Shown: positions 1 through 8,452, numbered from the stretch's first letter. The stretch: DNA of 27,462 nt from an uncultured Oscillospiraceae bacterium (GCA_900552115.1 URYP01000019.1:1-27462), one strand, 5' to 3'. A program made the numbers and translations. The notes: generated from the sequence alone by a model not told the origin.

Positions 1-1
1 C

Positions 2-112
2 GGACGCGCTGTTTTTATCCGCCCGGTTCTGCGGATTATCACCGTCATATTGTCCACCTTTTCCGAATATAGTGAAGTAACAACAGCGGAAAAAGGAGGA
101 CTATATCCGTGA
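2..112 (+). CDS. Possible 3' end of an upstream gene (partial)
   Basis: An open frame runs in from the left edge and stops at TGA 110-112, overlapping the GTG start of the next gene by four bases (GTGA). Such overlaps are typical of translationally coupled operon genes. The visible 36 residues begin with a hydrophobic stretch (AVFIRPVLRIITVILSTF) and end in a polar tail, so this could be the end of a membrane protein. It is too short to identify, and the last third does not show the GC-rich third positions seen in the other genes. It may be only an open stretch of leader. Confidence 0.3.
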   Translation, partial: GRAVFIRPVLRIITVILSTFSEYSEVTTAEKGGLYP

Positions 113-2748
113 ACCTTCCCAAAGGCCTCACCGATGCCCAAGCAGAAGAATCCCGCCGTCTGCATGGCTCCAATCAATTGACCCGCGCCAAGCAAAACGG
201 CTTTTTCCGACAATTCCTAAGTTCCTTCGGCGATCCCATTATCAAAATCCTTTTGGCGGCGCTGGCCATCAACATTCTGTTCCTGTTCCACCGTTTCGAC
301 TGGTACGAATCGGCCGGCATAGCCGTGGCCATTTTTCTGGCTACCTTTGTGTCCACCCTGTCCGAATACGGCAGCGAATCGGCCTTCTGCAAGCTGCAGG
401 AAGATGCGGCGCGTATCTCCTGCCGAGTACGGCGGAACGGAATGGTCGTTTCCCTGCCCATTGCCGAAATTGTTACCGGAGACATCGTGCTGCTCCAATC
501 GGGAGAGCGCATCCCGGCCGATGGCATTCTCATCGATGGGAAGTTGTCCATCGACCAATCGGCGCTCAACGGGGAAAGCCGCGAGGCTGTCAAAGCACCG
601 GCCTCTGAATCGACCGACGCTTCCGATCTGCTGGCGCCCAATCGCCTCTTTAACGGCAGCGTAGTATGCAGCGGTGAAGGGGTGATGGAGGTACGCAGCG
701 TCGGCGACCGGACATTCTACGGCGGATTAGCACAAGAAGTACAGGAGGAAGTAAGGGAAAGCCCGTTGAAAGTCCGGCTGGCCGGACTGGCGCGCACTCT
801 CAGCCGTTTGGGATATATGGCGGCGATTCTGGTGGCGATTGCCGACCTGTTTCATTCCTTTATTCTGGATAATGCCTTTGAATGGACTCGCATCGCCGCC
901 TCTTTCTCAGACTTTCCCTCCGTCATGGGGCATTTCATGCATGCGATTACCCTGGCCATCACCGTGGTAGTGGTAGCCGTCCCCGAGGGGCTTCCCATGA
1001 TGATCACCGTGGTGCTATCCTCCAATATGCGCCGTATGCTCAAGGATCACGTGCTGGTACGCAAACTGGTGGGCATTGAAACCTCCGGCAGTCTCAATAT
1101 TTTATTTACCGATAAAACCGGTACTCTAACCAAAGGAAAGCTGCAGGTGAGCCGTCTGGTTACCGGGGACGGTGAGGAATACAGCCGTCCCACCGCTATC
1201 CGGCGGCAAAAAGGCTTGTGGCCGTATCTCCAGTTATCCTGCATCCTGAATTCGGAAAGCCTCATGTCCGGGCGCAACGCGATTGGCGGCAATGCGACCG
1301 ACCGCGCCCTGCTGGAATTTGCGGGGCAGGCACCCTGGAAAGAAACGGAGTACACCCTGTCCCAACACGTGGCGTTTGACAGCAACCGCAAATACTCGGC
1401 GGTTCATATTGAAGGGCCGCGTTCTACCACTCTGGTTAAGGGCGCTCCCGAAAAACTGCTGGACGCCTGCACGCAGTATCTCGATGCCGACGGCAACCGC
1501 CACCCCCTGTCCCCCGCTCTCCTGCGCCACAAGTGGGACCAGATGACCGCCCACGCCATGCGGGTACTGGCCCTGGCTTTATCCGACAAGCCCGTATCCG
1601 ACAACGGCCAGTTTTCCGGTCTGACCCTGATCGGCCTGATCGGTATCCGGGACGAAATCCGGCCGGAGACGCCGGCCGCCATCCGCCAAGTGCAGGAGGC
1701 AGGCGTGCAGGTGGTCATGATTACCGGAGACAACCGCGATACAGCGGCGGCTATCGCCAAAGAAGCGGGGCTGCTGAAGCAAAACGAAGATGTTGTTATG
1801 ACCGGTAGTGAGCTGTCCGCCCTGTCGGACAGCGATATCAAAAAAATCATGCCTCACCTGAAGGTCGTGGCCCGCGCCATGCCCGGGGATAAAAGCCGGC
1901 TGGTCCGCCTGGCGCAAGAGATGGAACTGGTTGCCGGTATGACCGGAGACGGCATTAACGACGCGCCCGCGCTCAAAAAAGCCGACGTAGGCTTTGCCAT
2001 GGGAAGCGGTACCGAGGTCGCTAAGGAGGCGGGCGACATTGTCATTCTCAACGACAATTTCCAATCCATAGCCAAGGCGATTCTCTATGGACGCACCATC
2101 TTCAAAAGCATACGCAAGTTTGTTATTTTCCAGCTGACCATGAATCTCTGTGCGGTTGGGATTTCGGTGATAGGGCCGTTTATCGGCATTGATACACCGG
2201 TCACGGTTATGCAGATGCTCTGGATCAATATCATTATGGATACACTGGCCGGCCTGGCCTTCGCCGGGGAGCCGCCCCTGCCGGAATACATGAAAGAACC
2301 GCCCAAACGACGGGATGAACCGGTGCTGAACCGGTATATGCTGCATCAGATTCTGTGTATGGGCATTTATACCGTGCTGCTTTGCGTAGTGTTTTTAAAA
2401 CTTCCTGTCTTTAAGCTGCTGTTCCGGTATGATACGGCTCCCATTTACCTGATGACAGCCTTTTTTGCTCTGTTTATCTTTACCGGAATTTTCAACAGCT
2501 TTAATGCTCGTACACACCGCATTAACCTGTTTTCCCATTTATCGCATAATCCCTCTTTCATTGTCATCATGTCCGCTGTGGCGGTTATTCAGTTGTTGAT
2601 GATCTATTACGGGGGCAGCTTGTTCCGCACAGCCGGGCTCAGCTTCCACGAACTGAAGGCCGTGCTATTGATTGCGTTTACCGTAATTCCAGTTGACTGC
2701 ATCCGTAAATTGCTGCTGAGAATGAACGGCCGCACCGGACATCTTTAA
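109..2748 (+). CDS. Cation-transporting P-type ATPase, Ca2+ (PMCA/SERCA-like, type II)
   Basis: This is an 879-residue P2-type ATPase expected to pump Ca2+ out of the cytoplasm using ATP. The order is an N-terminal cation-ATPase domain, an actuator loop with LNGES in place of the usual TGES, the M4 motif PEGLP (about residues 292-296), the phosphorylation motif DKTGTLTKG with Asp335, the nucleotide-binding domain, the hinge GDGINDAP (613-620), and a hydrophobic C-terminal transporter domain with several membrane segments. Length and motifs match bacterial Ca2+ pumps of the PMCA-like group. There is no CPC motif, so it is not a heavy-metal P1B pump. The GTG start is chosen because AAAGGAGGA lies 8-9 bases upstream. 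Substrate is inferred from family; Na+/K+-type or other cations cannot be excluded. Confidence 0.93.
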   Translation: MNLPKGLTDAQAEESRRLHGSNQLTRAKQNGFFRQFLSSFGDPIIKILLAALAINILFLFHRFDWYESAGIAVAIFLATFVSTLSEYGSESAFCKLQEDAARISCRVRRNGMVVSLPIAEIVTGDIVLLQSGERIPADGILIDGKLSIDQSALNGESREAVKAPASESTDASDLLAPNRLFNGSVVCSGEGVMEVRSVGDRTFYGGLAQEVQEEVRESPLKVRLAGLARTLSRLGYMAAILVAIADLFHSFILDNAFEWTRIAASFSDFPSVMGHFMHAITLAITVVVVAVPEGLPMMITVVLSSNMRRMLKDHVLVRKLVGIETSGSLNILFTDKTGTLTKGKLQVSRLVTGDGEEYSRPTAIRRQKGLWPYLQLSCILNSESLMSGRNAIGGNATDRALLEFAGQAPWKETEYTLSQHVAFDSNRKYSAVHIEGPRSTTLVKGAPEKLLDACTQYLDADGNRHPLSPALLRHKWDQMTAHAMRVLALALSDKPVSDNGQFSGLTLIGLIGIRDEIRPETPAAIRQVQEAGVQVVMITGDNRDTAAAIAKEAGLLKQNEDVVMTGSELSALSDSDIKKIMPHLKVVARAMPGDKSRLVRLAQEMELVAGMTGDGINDAPALKKADVGFAMGSGTEVAKEAGDIVILNDNFQSIAKAILYGRTIFKSIRKFVIFQLTMNLCAVGISVIGPFIGIDTPVTVMQMLWINIIMDTLAGLAFAGEPPLPEYMKEPPKRRDEPVLNRYMLHQILCMGIYTVLLCVVFLKLPVFKLLFRYDTAPIYLMTAFFALFIFTGIFNSFNARTHRINLFSHLSHNPSFIVIMSAVAVIQLLMIYYGGSLFRTAGLSFHELKAVLLIAFTVIPVDCIRKLLLRMNGRTGHL

Positions 2749-2752
2749 ATGT

Positions 2753-2792
2753 AAAAACGAATGGCTCCGGCACGCTTCGTGCCGGAGCCATT
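2753..2792 (-). terminator. Intrinsic terminator between convergent genes
   Basis: A perfect 15-bp stem (2760-2774 with 2778-2792, loop CTT) lies between the ends of the P-type ATPase and the dockerin gene. Read on the minus strand it is followed two bases later by five T (2757-2753), so it best serves the dockerin gene. On the plus strand the T-run is missing, so termination in that direction would be weaker. Confidence 0.8.
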
Positions 2793-2803
2793 GCGCCTAT
2801 AAA

Positions 2804-4015
2804 TTACGCAAGCATACTTTCAATATCTGTATCCACCCAGTCATCCCCGCTAAAATCGCCCGGCCGGATATTTAAATCAAACTTTCTGGTGCAAGCCTGA
2901 AGAATAATCAGGGCATCGGCTGCCGTGACATCACCGTCGCCGTTCAAATCCGCCAGCGTCTGCTGCGCCTGAGTGAGCGTTACTTTTTTAGTCGACGCCT
3001 GCAAAACAATCAGTGCGTCCGCAGCCGTTGTTTCGCCATCGCCGGACACATCGCATTCCAGCGTGGTGCGCATATCCATACCATTCATATAGGCCACCGC
3101 GCAGACCGTCGTCTGGTTTTGCTGGCCCCACATTACCTGGGCCAGCACCGGCCCGTATTCGTTATCATAGCACAGCAGGGTGACTTGTGTCATCCCATCC
3201 ATGGTCTCTGAATTCACAATATCGCTATTTTCACCGGTAACCGTACGCTTGGATCCGTCTTTTTCCACGATTTGCAATTTCCAGCTTTGATAATTGCCCA
3301 TTGTAGGAACGGCTTCCATATGAATAGACTCCACGGGATTCTCCCGGAATTCCAATTCAACAGTCGTTTTACGGCTGAGATAATTAATTGACACAACGCT
3401 GCTTTCCACATCCGGCATAAAATCAATCATATACTCCTGGTAGTAGACGTCCATGTCCCCATTTTCGTCCTCCTGGCAAATCCACGTATCCGTATGTTCA
3501 TCCGCAAATGTGAACGTCAGTTCCAACCCAGTTAAATTGAAAAAATTAGAACCGTCCTGATAAAATGTCTGGTCTGGCGCTTTGGATACGGCAACCGACA
3601 CCGGCATGGGCGTGGTCGTATCATCATAAGGGTCATGCAGTACGTTATCGACGCAATAAAGGAGGTAGTTTTCGTCGGCATAAGTTTCCGCCGCCGAACC
3701 CGCGCTGCAGAATACAATACGAGACACGTCCAGCGCGCCGTCCTCAATAGTGGTTACGGAGGCGGGAACGGTAACGCTGTCGACCTCCCAAAAATCTTCG
3801 AACAGGGTAGATGCCAGCGTCGTAACCGTATTATTTTCAATTTTTTCCGGGATGACAACATCCTCATCCACACCGATATAGGACTCCAGAACGACCTGGC
3901 CGCCTTTAACCGTATAGAGAAAATCGACGTCCGTTTCCGCCGCGCCCATCACGGCAAAGGCCATGGTACCCAGCAACAGGGCCAGAGATGTTAATACAGA
4001 AATACACTTTTTCAC
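2804..4015 (-). CDS. Secreted LRR/BspA-like protein with C-terminal type I dockerin
   Basis: A 403-residue exported protein. The N-terminus (MKKCISVLTSLALLLGTMAFAV) is a clear signal peptide. Residues about 30-115 resemble a BspA-type leucine-rich repeat segment (VTVPASVTTIEDGAL), and the middle resembles bacterial Ig-like modules without a confident assignment. Residues about 320-381 carry two F-hand calcium loops, DVSGDGETTAADALIVLQ and DLNGDGDVTAADALIILQ, which form a type I dockerin. A dockerin binds a cohesin module on a scaffoldin, so the protein is probably attached to a cellulosome-like or cell-surface complex. No catalytic domain is visible, so it may be an adhesion or structural component. 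It starts at GTG with AGAAGGAAA upstream. About 20 residues follow the dockerin, which is slightly unusual. Confidence 0.85.
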   Translation of the reverse strand: MKKCISVLTSLALLLGTMAFAVMGAAETDVDFLYTVKGGQVVLESYIGVDEDVVIPEKIENNTVTTLASTLFEDFWEVDSVTVPASVTTIEDGALDVSRIVFCSAGSAAETYADENYLLYCVDNVLHDPYDDTTTPMPVSVAVSKAPDQTFYQDGSNFFNLTGLELTFTFADEHTDTWICQEDENGDMDVYYQEYMIDFMPDVESSVVSINYLSRKTTVELEFRENPVESIHMEAVPTMGNYQSWKLQIVEKDGSKRTVTGENSDIVNSETMDGMTQVTLLCYDNEYGPVLAQVMWGQQNQTTVCAVAYMNGMDMRTTLECDVSGDGETTAADALIVLQASTKKVTLTQAQQTLADLNGDGDVTAADALIILQACTRKFDLNIRPGDFSGDDWVDTDIESMLA

Positions 4016-4047
4016 TGTTTTTCCTTCTTTCCTCTTTTTTCTATTTT

Positions 4048-4076
4048 ATAATACATCTTTGCCTCATGAAATACAA
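4048..4076 (-). promoter_or_regulatory. Promoter of the dockerin gene
   Basis: On the minus strand TTGTAT (4076-4071) is separated by 17 bases from TATTAT (4053-4048). The start codon at 4015 lies about 30 bases downstream of the -10, after an A-rich leader. The -35 is weak and the -10 good. Confidence 0.6.
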
Positions 4077-4141
4077 GTGTATATTCTAAACAAAGCCCCT
4101 TTTTCGCTTACAATTCAGAATAAAAATATTTAAATAGGCCC

Positions 4142-4188
4142 TTGACAAATAAAGGAATGTGTTTTAATATATGAACATACAATCATAT
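4142..4188 (+). promoter_or_regulatory. Promoter with overlapping ArsR-type operator for the metal operon
   Basis: TTGACA (4142-4147), a 17-base spacer and TATAT-like TAATAT (4165-4170) form a near-perfect vegetative promoter. An inverted repeat, ATATGA (4169-4174) and TCATAT (4183-4188) with an 8-base centre, covers the end of the -10 and the likely start site. That is where ArsR/SmtB repressors usually bind. Because the next gene encodes such a repressor, autoregulation relieved by metal is the natural inference. Confidence 0.75.
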
Positions 4189-4205
4189 GAAAGGTTGTGC
4201 ACAAC

Positions 4206-4562
4206 ATGTCCGCCGATATTGAACGATGTGATTTTCTTTTTGTACACGAAGAATTGGTCGGCCGGCTGCTTCGTTCCCTCCCACCTGACGAGCAGTTGTA
4301 CGGCCTAAGTGAACTATTTAAGGTGTTCGGTGATTCCACCCGTATTAAAATCCTGTATGCGCTTCTGGACGCAGAACTGTGTGTCTGCGATATCGCCCGC
4401 CTGCTGAGTATTACCCCCACAGCAGCGTCCCACCAGCTCAGGGAGCTGAAAAACAGTCTGCTGGTCAAATCCCGCCGGGAAGGCAAAGTCGTATTTTATT
4501 CGCTGTGTGACGACCATGTGCGGGGTATCCTGCACATGGGAATGGAACACATAAAAGAGTAA
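4206..4562 (+). CDS. cadC: ArsR/SmtB-family metal-responsive repressor, CadC-like
   Basis: A winged-helix repressor of about 118 residues that should release DNA when it binds Zn2+, Cd2+ or Pb2+. The alpha-3N site is suggested by Cys8 and by ELCVCDI with Cys59 and Cys61. The recognition helix region is TAASHQLRELKNSLL. The C-terminal helix has Asp102, His104, His115 and Glu118 with the spacing of the CadC alpha-5 site (D-x-H-x10-H-x2-E). CadC's second N-terminal cysteine is not at the usual position; His14 may substitute. The ATG at 4206 is preferred over an in-frame GTG at 4197, since GAAAGG at 4189-4194 is too close to the GTG. It is first in the operon with the HMA protein and P1B ATPase. 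Confidence 0.9.
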   Translation: MSADIERCDFLFVHEELVGRLLRSLPPDEQLYGLSELFKVFGDSTRIKILYALLDAELCVCDIARLLSITPTAASHQLRELKNSLLVKSRREGKVVFYSLCDDHVRGILHMGMEHIKE

Positions 4563-4593
4563 AAGATATAGCGTATGAAGGGAGCCGATTGAA

Positions 4594-4812
4594 ATGAAAA
4601 AGCAATTTGTACTGGAGAATCTGGACTGTGCACACTGTGCTCAGAAGATTGAGGATGCCGTTCGCAAATTACCCGAGGTGGACGATGTACAGGTCAACTT
4701 TTTGAAACAGACGCTGACCCTGACCGCCGCGGATGAAGATTTTGACCGTACGGTCAAGTTGGTTGCCAAGACTTGCCGCCGCGTGGAACCCGACTGCCGC
4801 ATGAAAGTATAG
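4594..4812 (+). CDS. Free-standing heavy-metal-associated (HMA) domain protein
   Basis: A 72-residue ferredoxin-fold HMA protein with the metal-binding pair Cys12-x2-Cys15 (LDCAHCA), comparable to the N-terminal domain usually fused to CadA/ZntA pumps or to copper chaperones such as CopZ. The gene sits between the CadC-like repressor (31 bases upstream, RBS AAGGGAG) and a P1B ATPase that lacks an N-terminal HMA domain. It probably acts as a detached metal-donor domain for that pump. The C-terminus carries an additional cysteine (DCRMKV), which could add a ligand. Confidence 0.9.
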   Translation: MKKQFVLENLDCAHCAQKIEDAVRKLPEVDDVQVNFLKQTLTLTAADEDFDRTVKLVAKTCRRVEPDCRMKV

Positions 4813-4840
4813 AGTCCACAAAATAGAGTGAGGTGATGAT

Positions 4841-6697
4841 GTGATGACATCCAAACAAAAAACCATGCTGATACGCATAGCCATCAGCGTTATACTGCTG
4901 GCTGCGGCTATGCTGGCCCCGCTGACAGGCCCCTACCGGCTGCTGGCCTTCCTGGTCCCCTACCTGGCGGTGGGCGGGGATGTCCTGTGGAAAGCCGTGC
5001 GCCACATTTTTCACGGCAAGGTGTTTGATGAAAACTTTCTCATGGCTTTGGCCACGATCGGCGCGTTTTGCACCGACGATTACCCGGAAGGCGTCGTCGT
5101 TATGCTGTTTTATCAGGTGGGGGAATGGTTTCAGAGCTATGCGGTGGGGCGTTCCCGCCAGTCCATCGCCTCACTGATGGATATCCGGCCCGATTACGCG
5201 TTTGTGGAACGAGAGGGGCAAATCTTGCAGGTATCGCCGGAGGATGTGGACATTGGCGACGTCATCGTTATTAAAGCCGGGGAAAAGATTCCTCTGGATG
5301 GCGTTATCCTGGAGGGCCGCTCCGCACTGGACACCGCTGCCCTGACCGGGGAATCCCTCCCCCGCGAGGTGGCGCCTGGCGATGACGTTATCAGCGGGTG
5401 CGTCAACCAGAGCGGACGATTGCGGGTTCAGGTTACCAAGCGGTTTGGGGACTCCACCGTATCAAAAATTCTCGATCTCGTTGAAAACTCCAGCAGCAAA
5501 AAAGCGCCGGCGGAAAATTTCATTACCAAATTTGCCCGGTACTATACGCCCTGTGTGGTTTTGGCTGCGGTACTGCTGGCCGTGCTGCCGCCTTTGCTGG
5601 GCGGCGGGGTCTGGAGCGAGTGGATTCACCGCGCCCTGATCTTCCTGGTCATTTCTTGCCCCTGTGCGCTGGTTATTTCCGTACCGCTCAGCTTTTTCGG
5701 CGGCATTGGCGGCGCGTCCCGCTGCGGTATCCTGGTTAAAGGCGGTAATTATCTGGAAGCACTGGCGGACACCGATGTGGTGGTCTTTGACAAAACCGGC
5801 ACGCTGACGCAGGGCGTCTTTAATGTAACAGCGATACATCCGGACTCCATTTCCCAGTCCCGTCTGCTGGAATTGGCGGTCCTGGCCGAAAGCTTTTCTG
5901 GTCATCCCATCTCGCGCTCCCTGAGGGAGTCTTATAGCCAGGATGTGGACAGCAGCCGCGTCACTTCTGTTGAAGAACTGGCCGGACGCGGCGTGCGCGC
6001 CGTGATCGACGGGCAGGATGTCTGCGTGGGAAACGACAAACTGATGGAGGAAATCGGCATCGCCTGGCATCCCTGCCATCGCCTGGGGACGACAGTACAC
6101 GTCGGCGTAGACGGTGAATACGCGGGTCACATTGTGATATCCGATGAGGTTAAACCGGATGCAAAAGACGCCATACAGGCGCTCAAGTGGGCCGGCGTTC
6201 GCAAAACCGTTATGCTCACCGGCGATGCCGCAGCCGTCGGCGAAAGCGTCGCGCACGATTTGGGGCTGGATGAGGTTTACGCCGAACTGCTTCCCGGCGA
6301 TAAGGTAACGCAGGTGGAACGCCTGTTGACAGAATCCTCCGCAAAAGGTAAACTATCCTTCGTAGGAGACGGAATGAACGACGCGCCCGTGTTGTCCCGC
6401 GCCGACGTCGGCATCGCTATGGGCGGCATGGGATCAGACGCCGCTATTGAAGCGGCCGATATTGTGCTTATGGACGACAAGCCCTCCAAAATTGCCGTGG
6501 CCATCCGCATTGCCCGCAGAACGCGGCGGATTGTGCGCCAAAACATTATTTTTGCACTGGCGGTCAAGGCGCTGATCCTTCTGCTGGGCGCCTTGGGACG
6601 GGCCAACATGTGGGAGGCTGTGTTTGCCGACGTAGGGGTTTCCGTCATCGCCATATTAAACGCTATGCGGGCTTTGAGGACGACTCCCAAAGCCTGA
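4841..6697 (+). CDS. cadA: Zn2+/Cd2+/Pb2+-translocating P1B-type ATPase
   Basis: A 618-residue heavy-metal efflux ATPase of the inner membrane. Motifs in order: actuator LTGES, transmembrane CPC (Cys273-Pro-Cys275), DKTG with the phosphorylated Asp317, the P1B-specific SGHP (His355-Pro356), and GDGMNDAP (509-516). In the last two membrane segments Lys576 and Asp597 (VFADVGVS) match the pattern typical of the Zn/Cd/Pb subgroup, rather than the Cu group. The usual N-terminal HMA domain is absent and is supplied by the gene just upstream. The GTG at 4841 and an ATG at 4844 are both plausible after GAGGTGATG; they differ by one residue. Regulation should follow the CadC-like repressor. Confidence 0.93.
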   Translation: MMTSKQKTMLIRIAISVILLAAAMLAPLTGPYRLLAFLVPYLAVGGDVLWKAVRHIFHGKVFDENFLMALATIGAFCTDDYPEGVVVMLFYQVGEWFQSYAVGRSRQSIASLMDIRPDYAFVEREGQILQVSPEDVDIGDVIVIKAGEKIPLDGVILEGRSALDTAALTGESLPREVAPGDDVISGCVNQSGRLRVQVTKRFGDSTVSKILDLVENSSSKKAPAENFITKFARYYTPCVVLAAVLLAVLPPLLGGGVWSEWIHRALIFLVISCPCALVISVPLSFFGGIGGASRCGILVKGGNYLEALADTDVVVFDKTGTLTQGVFNVTAIHPDSISQSRLLELAVLAESFSGHPISRSLRESYSQDVDSSRVTSVEELAGRGVRAVIDGQDVCVGNDKLMEEIGIAWHPCHRLGTTVHVGVDGEYAGHIVISDEVKPDAKDAIQALKWAGVRKTVMLTGDAAAVGESVAHDLGLDEVYAELLPGDKVTQVERLLTESSAKGKLSFVGDGMNDAPVLSRADVGIAMGGMGSDAAIEAADIVLMDDKPSKIAVAIRIARRTRRIVRQNIIFALAVKALILLLGALGRANMWEAVFADVGVSVIAILNAMRALRTTPKA

Positions 6698-6717
6698 TCG
6701 GGGAAAGAGGACCTTAT

Positions 6718-7449
6718 ATGCTGCAACTGGAACATGTCGCCTGGGAGCTTCCGAGCGGCGACGGAATCATCAAGGACGTAAGCCTGACCGCTGAAAACGG
6801 CAAACTGGTGGTGGTAACCGGCCCCAACGGCGGTGGCAAGACATCGCTGGCCAAGCTGATTGCCGGCATCGAGCAGCCGTCTGCCGGCAGTATCCGGCTG
6901 GACGGTGAGGACATTACTTCACTCGGTATTACCGAACGGGCGCAGAAAGGTATTGCCTATGCCTTTCAGCAGCCTGTGCGCTTTAAAGGCCTGGCTGTAC
7001 GGGATCTTCTCGAGTTGGCGGCTGGCAAACCACTGGAGGAAGCGGCACTTTGCGACCTGCTCAGCCGCGTAGGGCTGTGCGCGGAGGAATACGTGGATCG
7101 TGAGCTGAGCGCCGCTTTGTCCGGCGGCGAGATGAAACGTATTGAAATCGCCTCGGTGCTGGCTCGCCGTGCGCGGGTGATCATTTTTGACGAGCCGGAA
7201 GCGGGCATTGACCTGTGGAGCTTCTCCCGGCTGGTGAGTACGTTTGAAGAACTGCGCCGGCAGTCACAGGGAACCCTGCTCGTCATCTCGCACCAGGAGC
7301 GGATTTTATCCATCGCGGACGACATTGTGGTTATCGCCGAAGGACGGGTGCGGGCGGCCGGCCCCCGCGAGGATATCCTGCCCGGCCTGCTGGCCGACGA
7401 ACACGCGGTCCGCTGCCCGCGGGGAAAGGAGGCGCTCCGCTTTGAATAA
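6718..7449 (+). CDS. sufC: SufC-like ABC ATPase of Fe-S cluster assembly
   Basis: A 243-residue soluble ABC ATPase. Walker A is GPNGGGKT (35-42), the Q-loop region is AFQQPVRFKG, the signature is LSGGEMKR (134-141), and Walker B ends FDEPEAGID (Asp158, Glu159). LSGGEMKR and DEPEAGID are hallmarks of SufC rather than of transport ATPases. SufC binds SufB/SufD-type scaffolds and drives their rearrangement during Fe-S cluster formation. The ATG at 6718 follows GAAAGAGG by 6-7 bases and lies 20 bases after the P1B ATPase, so the gene belongs to the metal operon. No SufS, SufU or SufD gene is in the window. Confidence 0.88.
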   Translation: MLQLEHVAWELPSGDGIIKDVSLTAENGKLVVVTGPNGGGKTSLAKLIAGIEQPSAGSIRLDGEDITSLGITERAQKGIAYAFQQPVRFKGLAVRDLLELAAGKPLEEAALCDLLSRVGLCAEEYVDRELSAALSGGEMKRIEIASVLARRARVIIFDEPEAGIDLWSFSRLVSTFEELRRQSQGTLLVISHQERILSIADDIVVIAEGRVRAAGPREDILPGLLADEHAVRCPRGKEALRFE

Positions 7450-8359
7450 GATTACGGAAGAACTGCTGCGACTTGTATCGGATTTCAAGGGGTCGTTCAA
7501 GGGAGCCTTTAATATCCGCGAAGACGGCGAGTGCGCCGGCCGGCAATCGACCGACCATATCCATATCGAATCCAAGACCGACGGGCCGGGGCTGGTAATC
7601 CATGTAGATCCCGGCACCAGCGGTGAAACCGTTTACATCCCCGCCTGTGTGACACACGGCAATATCGATGATCTGGTATATAACGACTTTTATATCGGCG
7701 AAGGTGCGGACGTACTGATTGTTGCCGGATGCGGCGTTCATACAGATACGGAAGAAGAAGCCCGGCACAACGGCATCCACCGCTTTTTCCTCGAAAAGGG
7801 CGCGCATGTGCGGTATGAAGAAAAGCACATAGCCACCGGCGGCGGGCAGGGCGCCAAACGGATCGATCCGGTCACCTCGGTTACCCTGGCGGAGGACGCC
7901 ACGCTGGAAATGGATACGGTACAGCTGGGCGGTGTAGACAGTACGCTGCGCCGTACCAATGCGCTGCTGGCAGCCCGCTCCCGGCTGGTGGTGCGGGAAC
8001 GCCTCCTGACAGATGGGGAGGAAACCGCGAAAAGTGATTTTGATGTGCTGCTGGAGGGCGAGGACTCCGCCGTGGACCTGATTTCCCGCTCGGTGGCCAA
8101 AGGTCGCTCGCACCAGACGTTCCATTCCTGTATTCGGGGACGAACCCGCTGTACCGGCCATTCCGAATGCGACGCGATCCTGGCCGACCAAGGCACAGTA
8201 ACGGCAACACCGGCGCTGGAAGCCTCCCACGTCGATGCGTCGCTGATTCATGAGGCGGCCATCGGCAAAATTGCGGGCGAGCAGCTGTTAAAACTACAGA
8301 CACTGGGGCTGACGGAGGATGAAGCCGAAGCCAAAATTATTGAAGGCTTTTTAAAATAA
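7442..8359 (+). CDS. sufB: SufB/SufD-family Fe-S scaffold protein (minimal, SmsB-like)
   Basis: A 305-residue beta-helix-type scaffold, shorter than the roughly 470 residues of classical SufB. It resembles the short SufB-like partner of two-gene SufBC/SMS systems in strict anaerobes. The C-terminal part GHSECDAILAD, then EASHVDASLIHEAAIGKI, aligns with the SufB/D core (C...A.LEHEA). The start is TTG at 7442: AAAGGAGG (7425-7432) is placed correctly, and this makes an 8-base overlap with the sufC stop, a typical coupled arrangement. It is the last gene of the operon, ahead of a strong terminator. Whether it alone builds a cluster or only transfers it cannot be told from sequence. Confidence 0.85.
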   Translation: MNKITEELLRLVSDFKGSFKGAFNIREDGECAGRQSTDHIHIESKTDGPGLVIHVDPGTSGETVYIPACVTHGNIDDLVYNDFYIGEGADVLIVAGCGVHTDTEEEARHNGIHRFFLEKGAHVRYEEKHIATGGGQGAKRIDPVTSVTLAEDATLEMDTVQLGGVDSTLRRTNALLAARSRLVVRERLLTDGEETAKSDFDVLLEGEDSAVDLISRSVAKGRSHQTFHSCIRGRTRCTGHSECDAILADQGTVTATPALEASHVDASLIHEAAIGKIAGEQLLKLQTLGLTEDEAEAKIIEGFLK

Positions 8360-8400
8360 ACATACAAAGGGACGGTTAAAACGGCGTCACCATCTTTATA

Positions 8401-8435
8401 AAAAGGCACTGCGGAATTTTCCGCAGTGCCTTTTT
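8401..8435. terminator. Bidirectional intrinsic terminator after the metal/Suf operon
   Basis: A 14-16-bp perfect stem (8401-8416 with 8419-8434) is flanked by AAAA on the left and TTTTT on the right, so it can stop transcription in both directions. It separates sufB (plus) from the convergent ATP-grasp gene (minus). Confidence 0.9.
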
Positions 8436-8452
8436 GTACAATAACCGTTCCC

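Noticed and set aside
6610..6717. N-terminal extension of SufC overlapping the P1B ATPase gene
   Set aside because: The ATG at 6718 has a good ribosome site and gives a normal SufC N-terminus; the extension is the ATPase coding sequence read in another frame.
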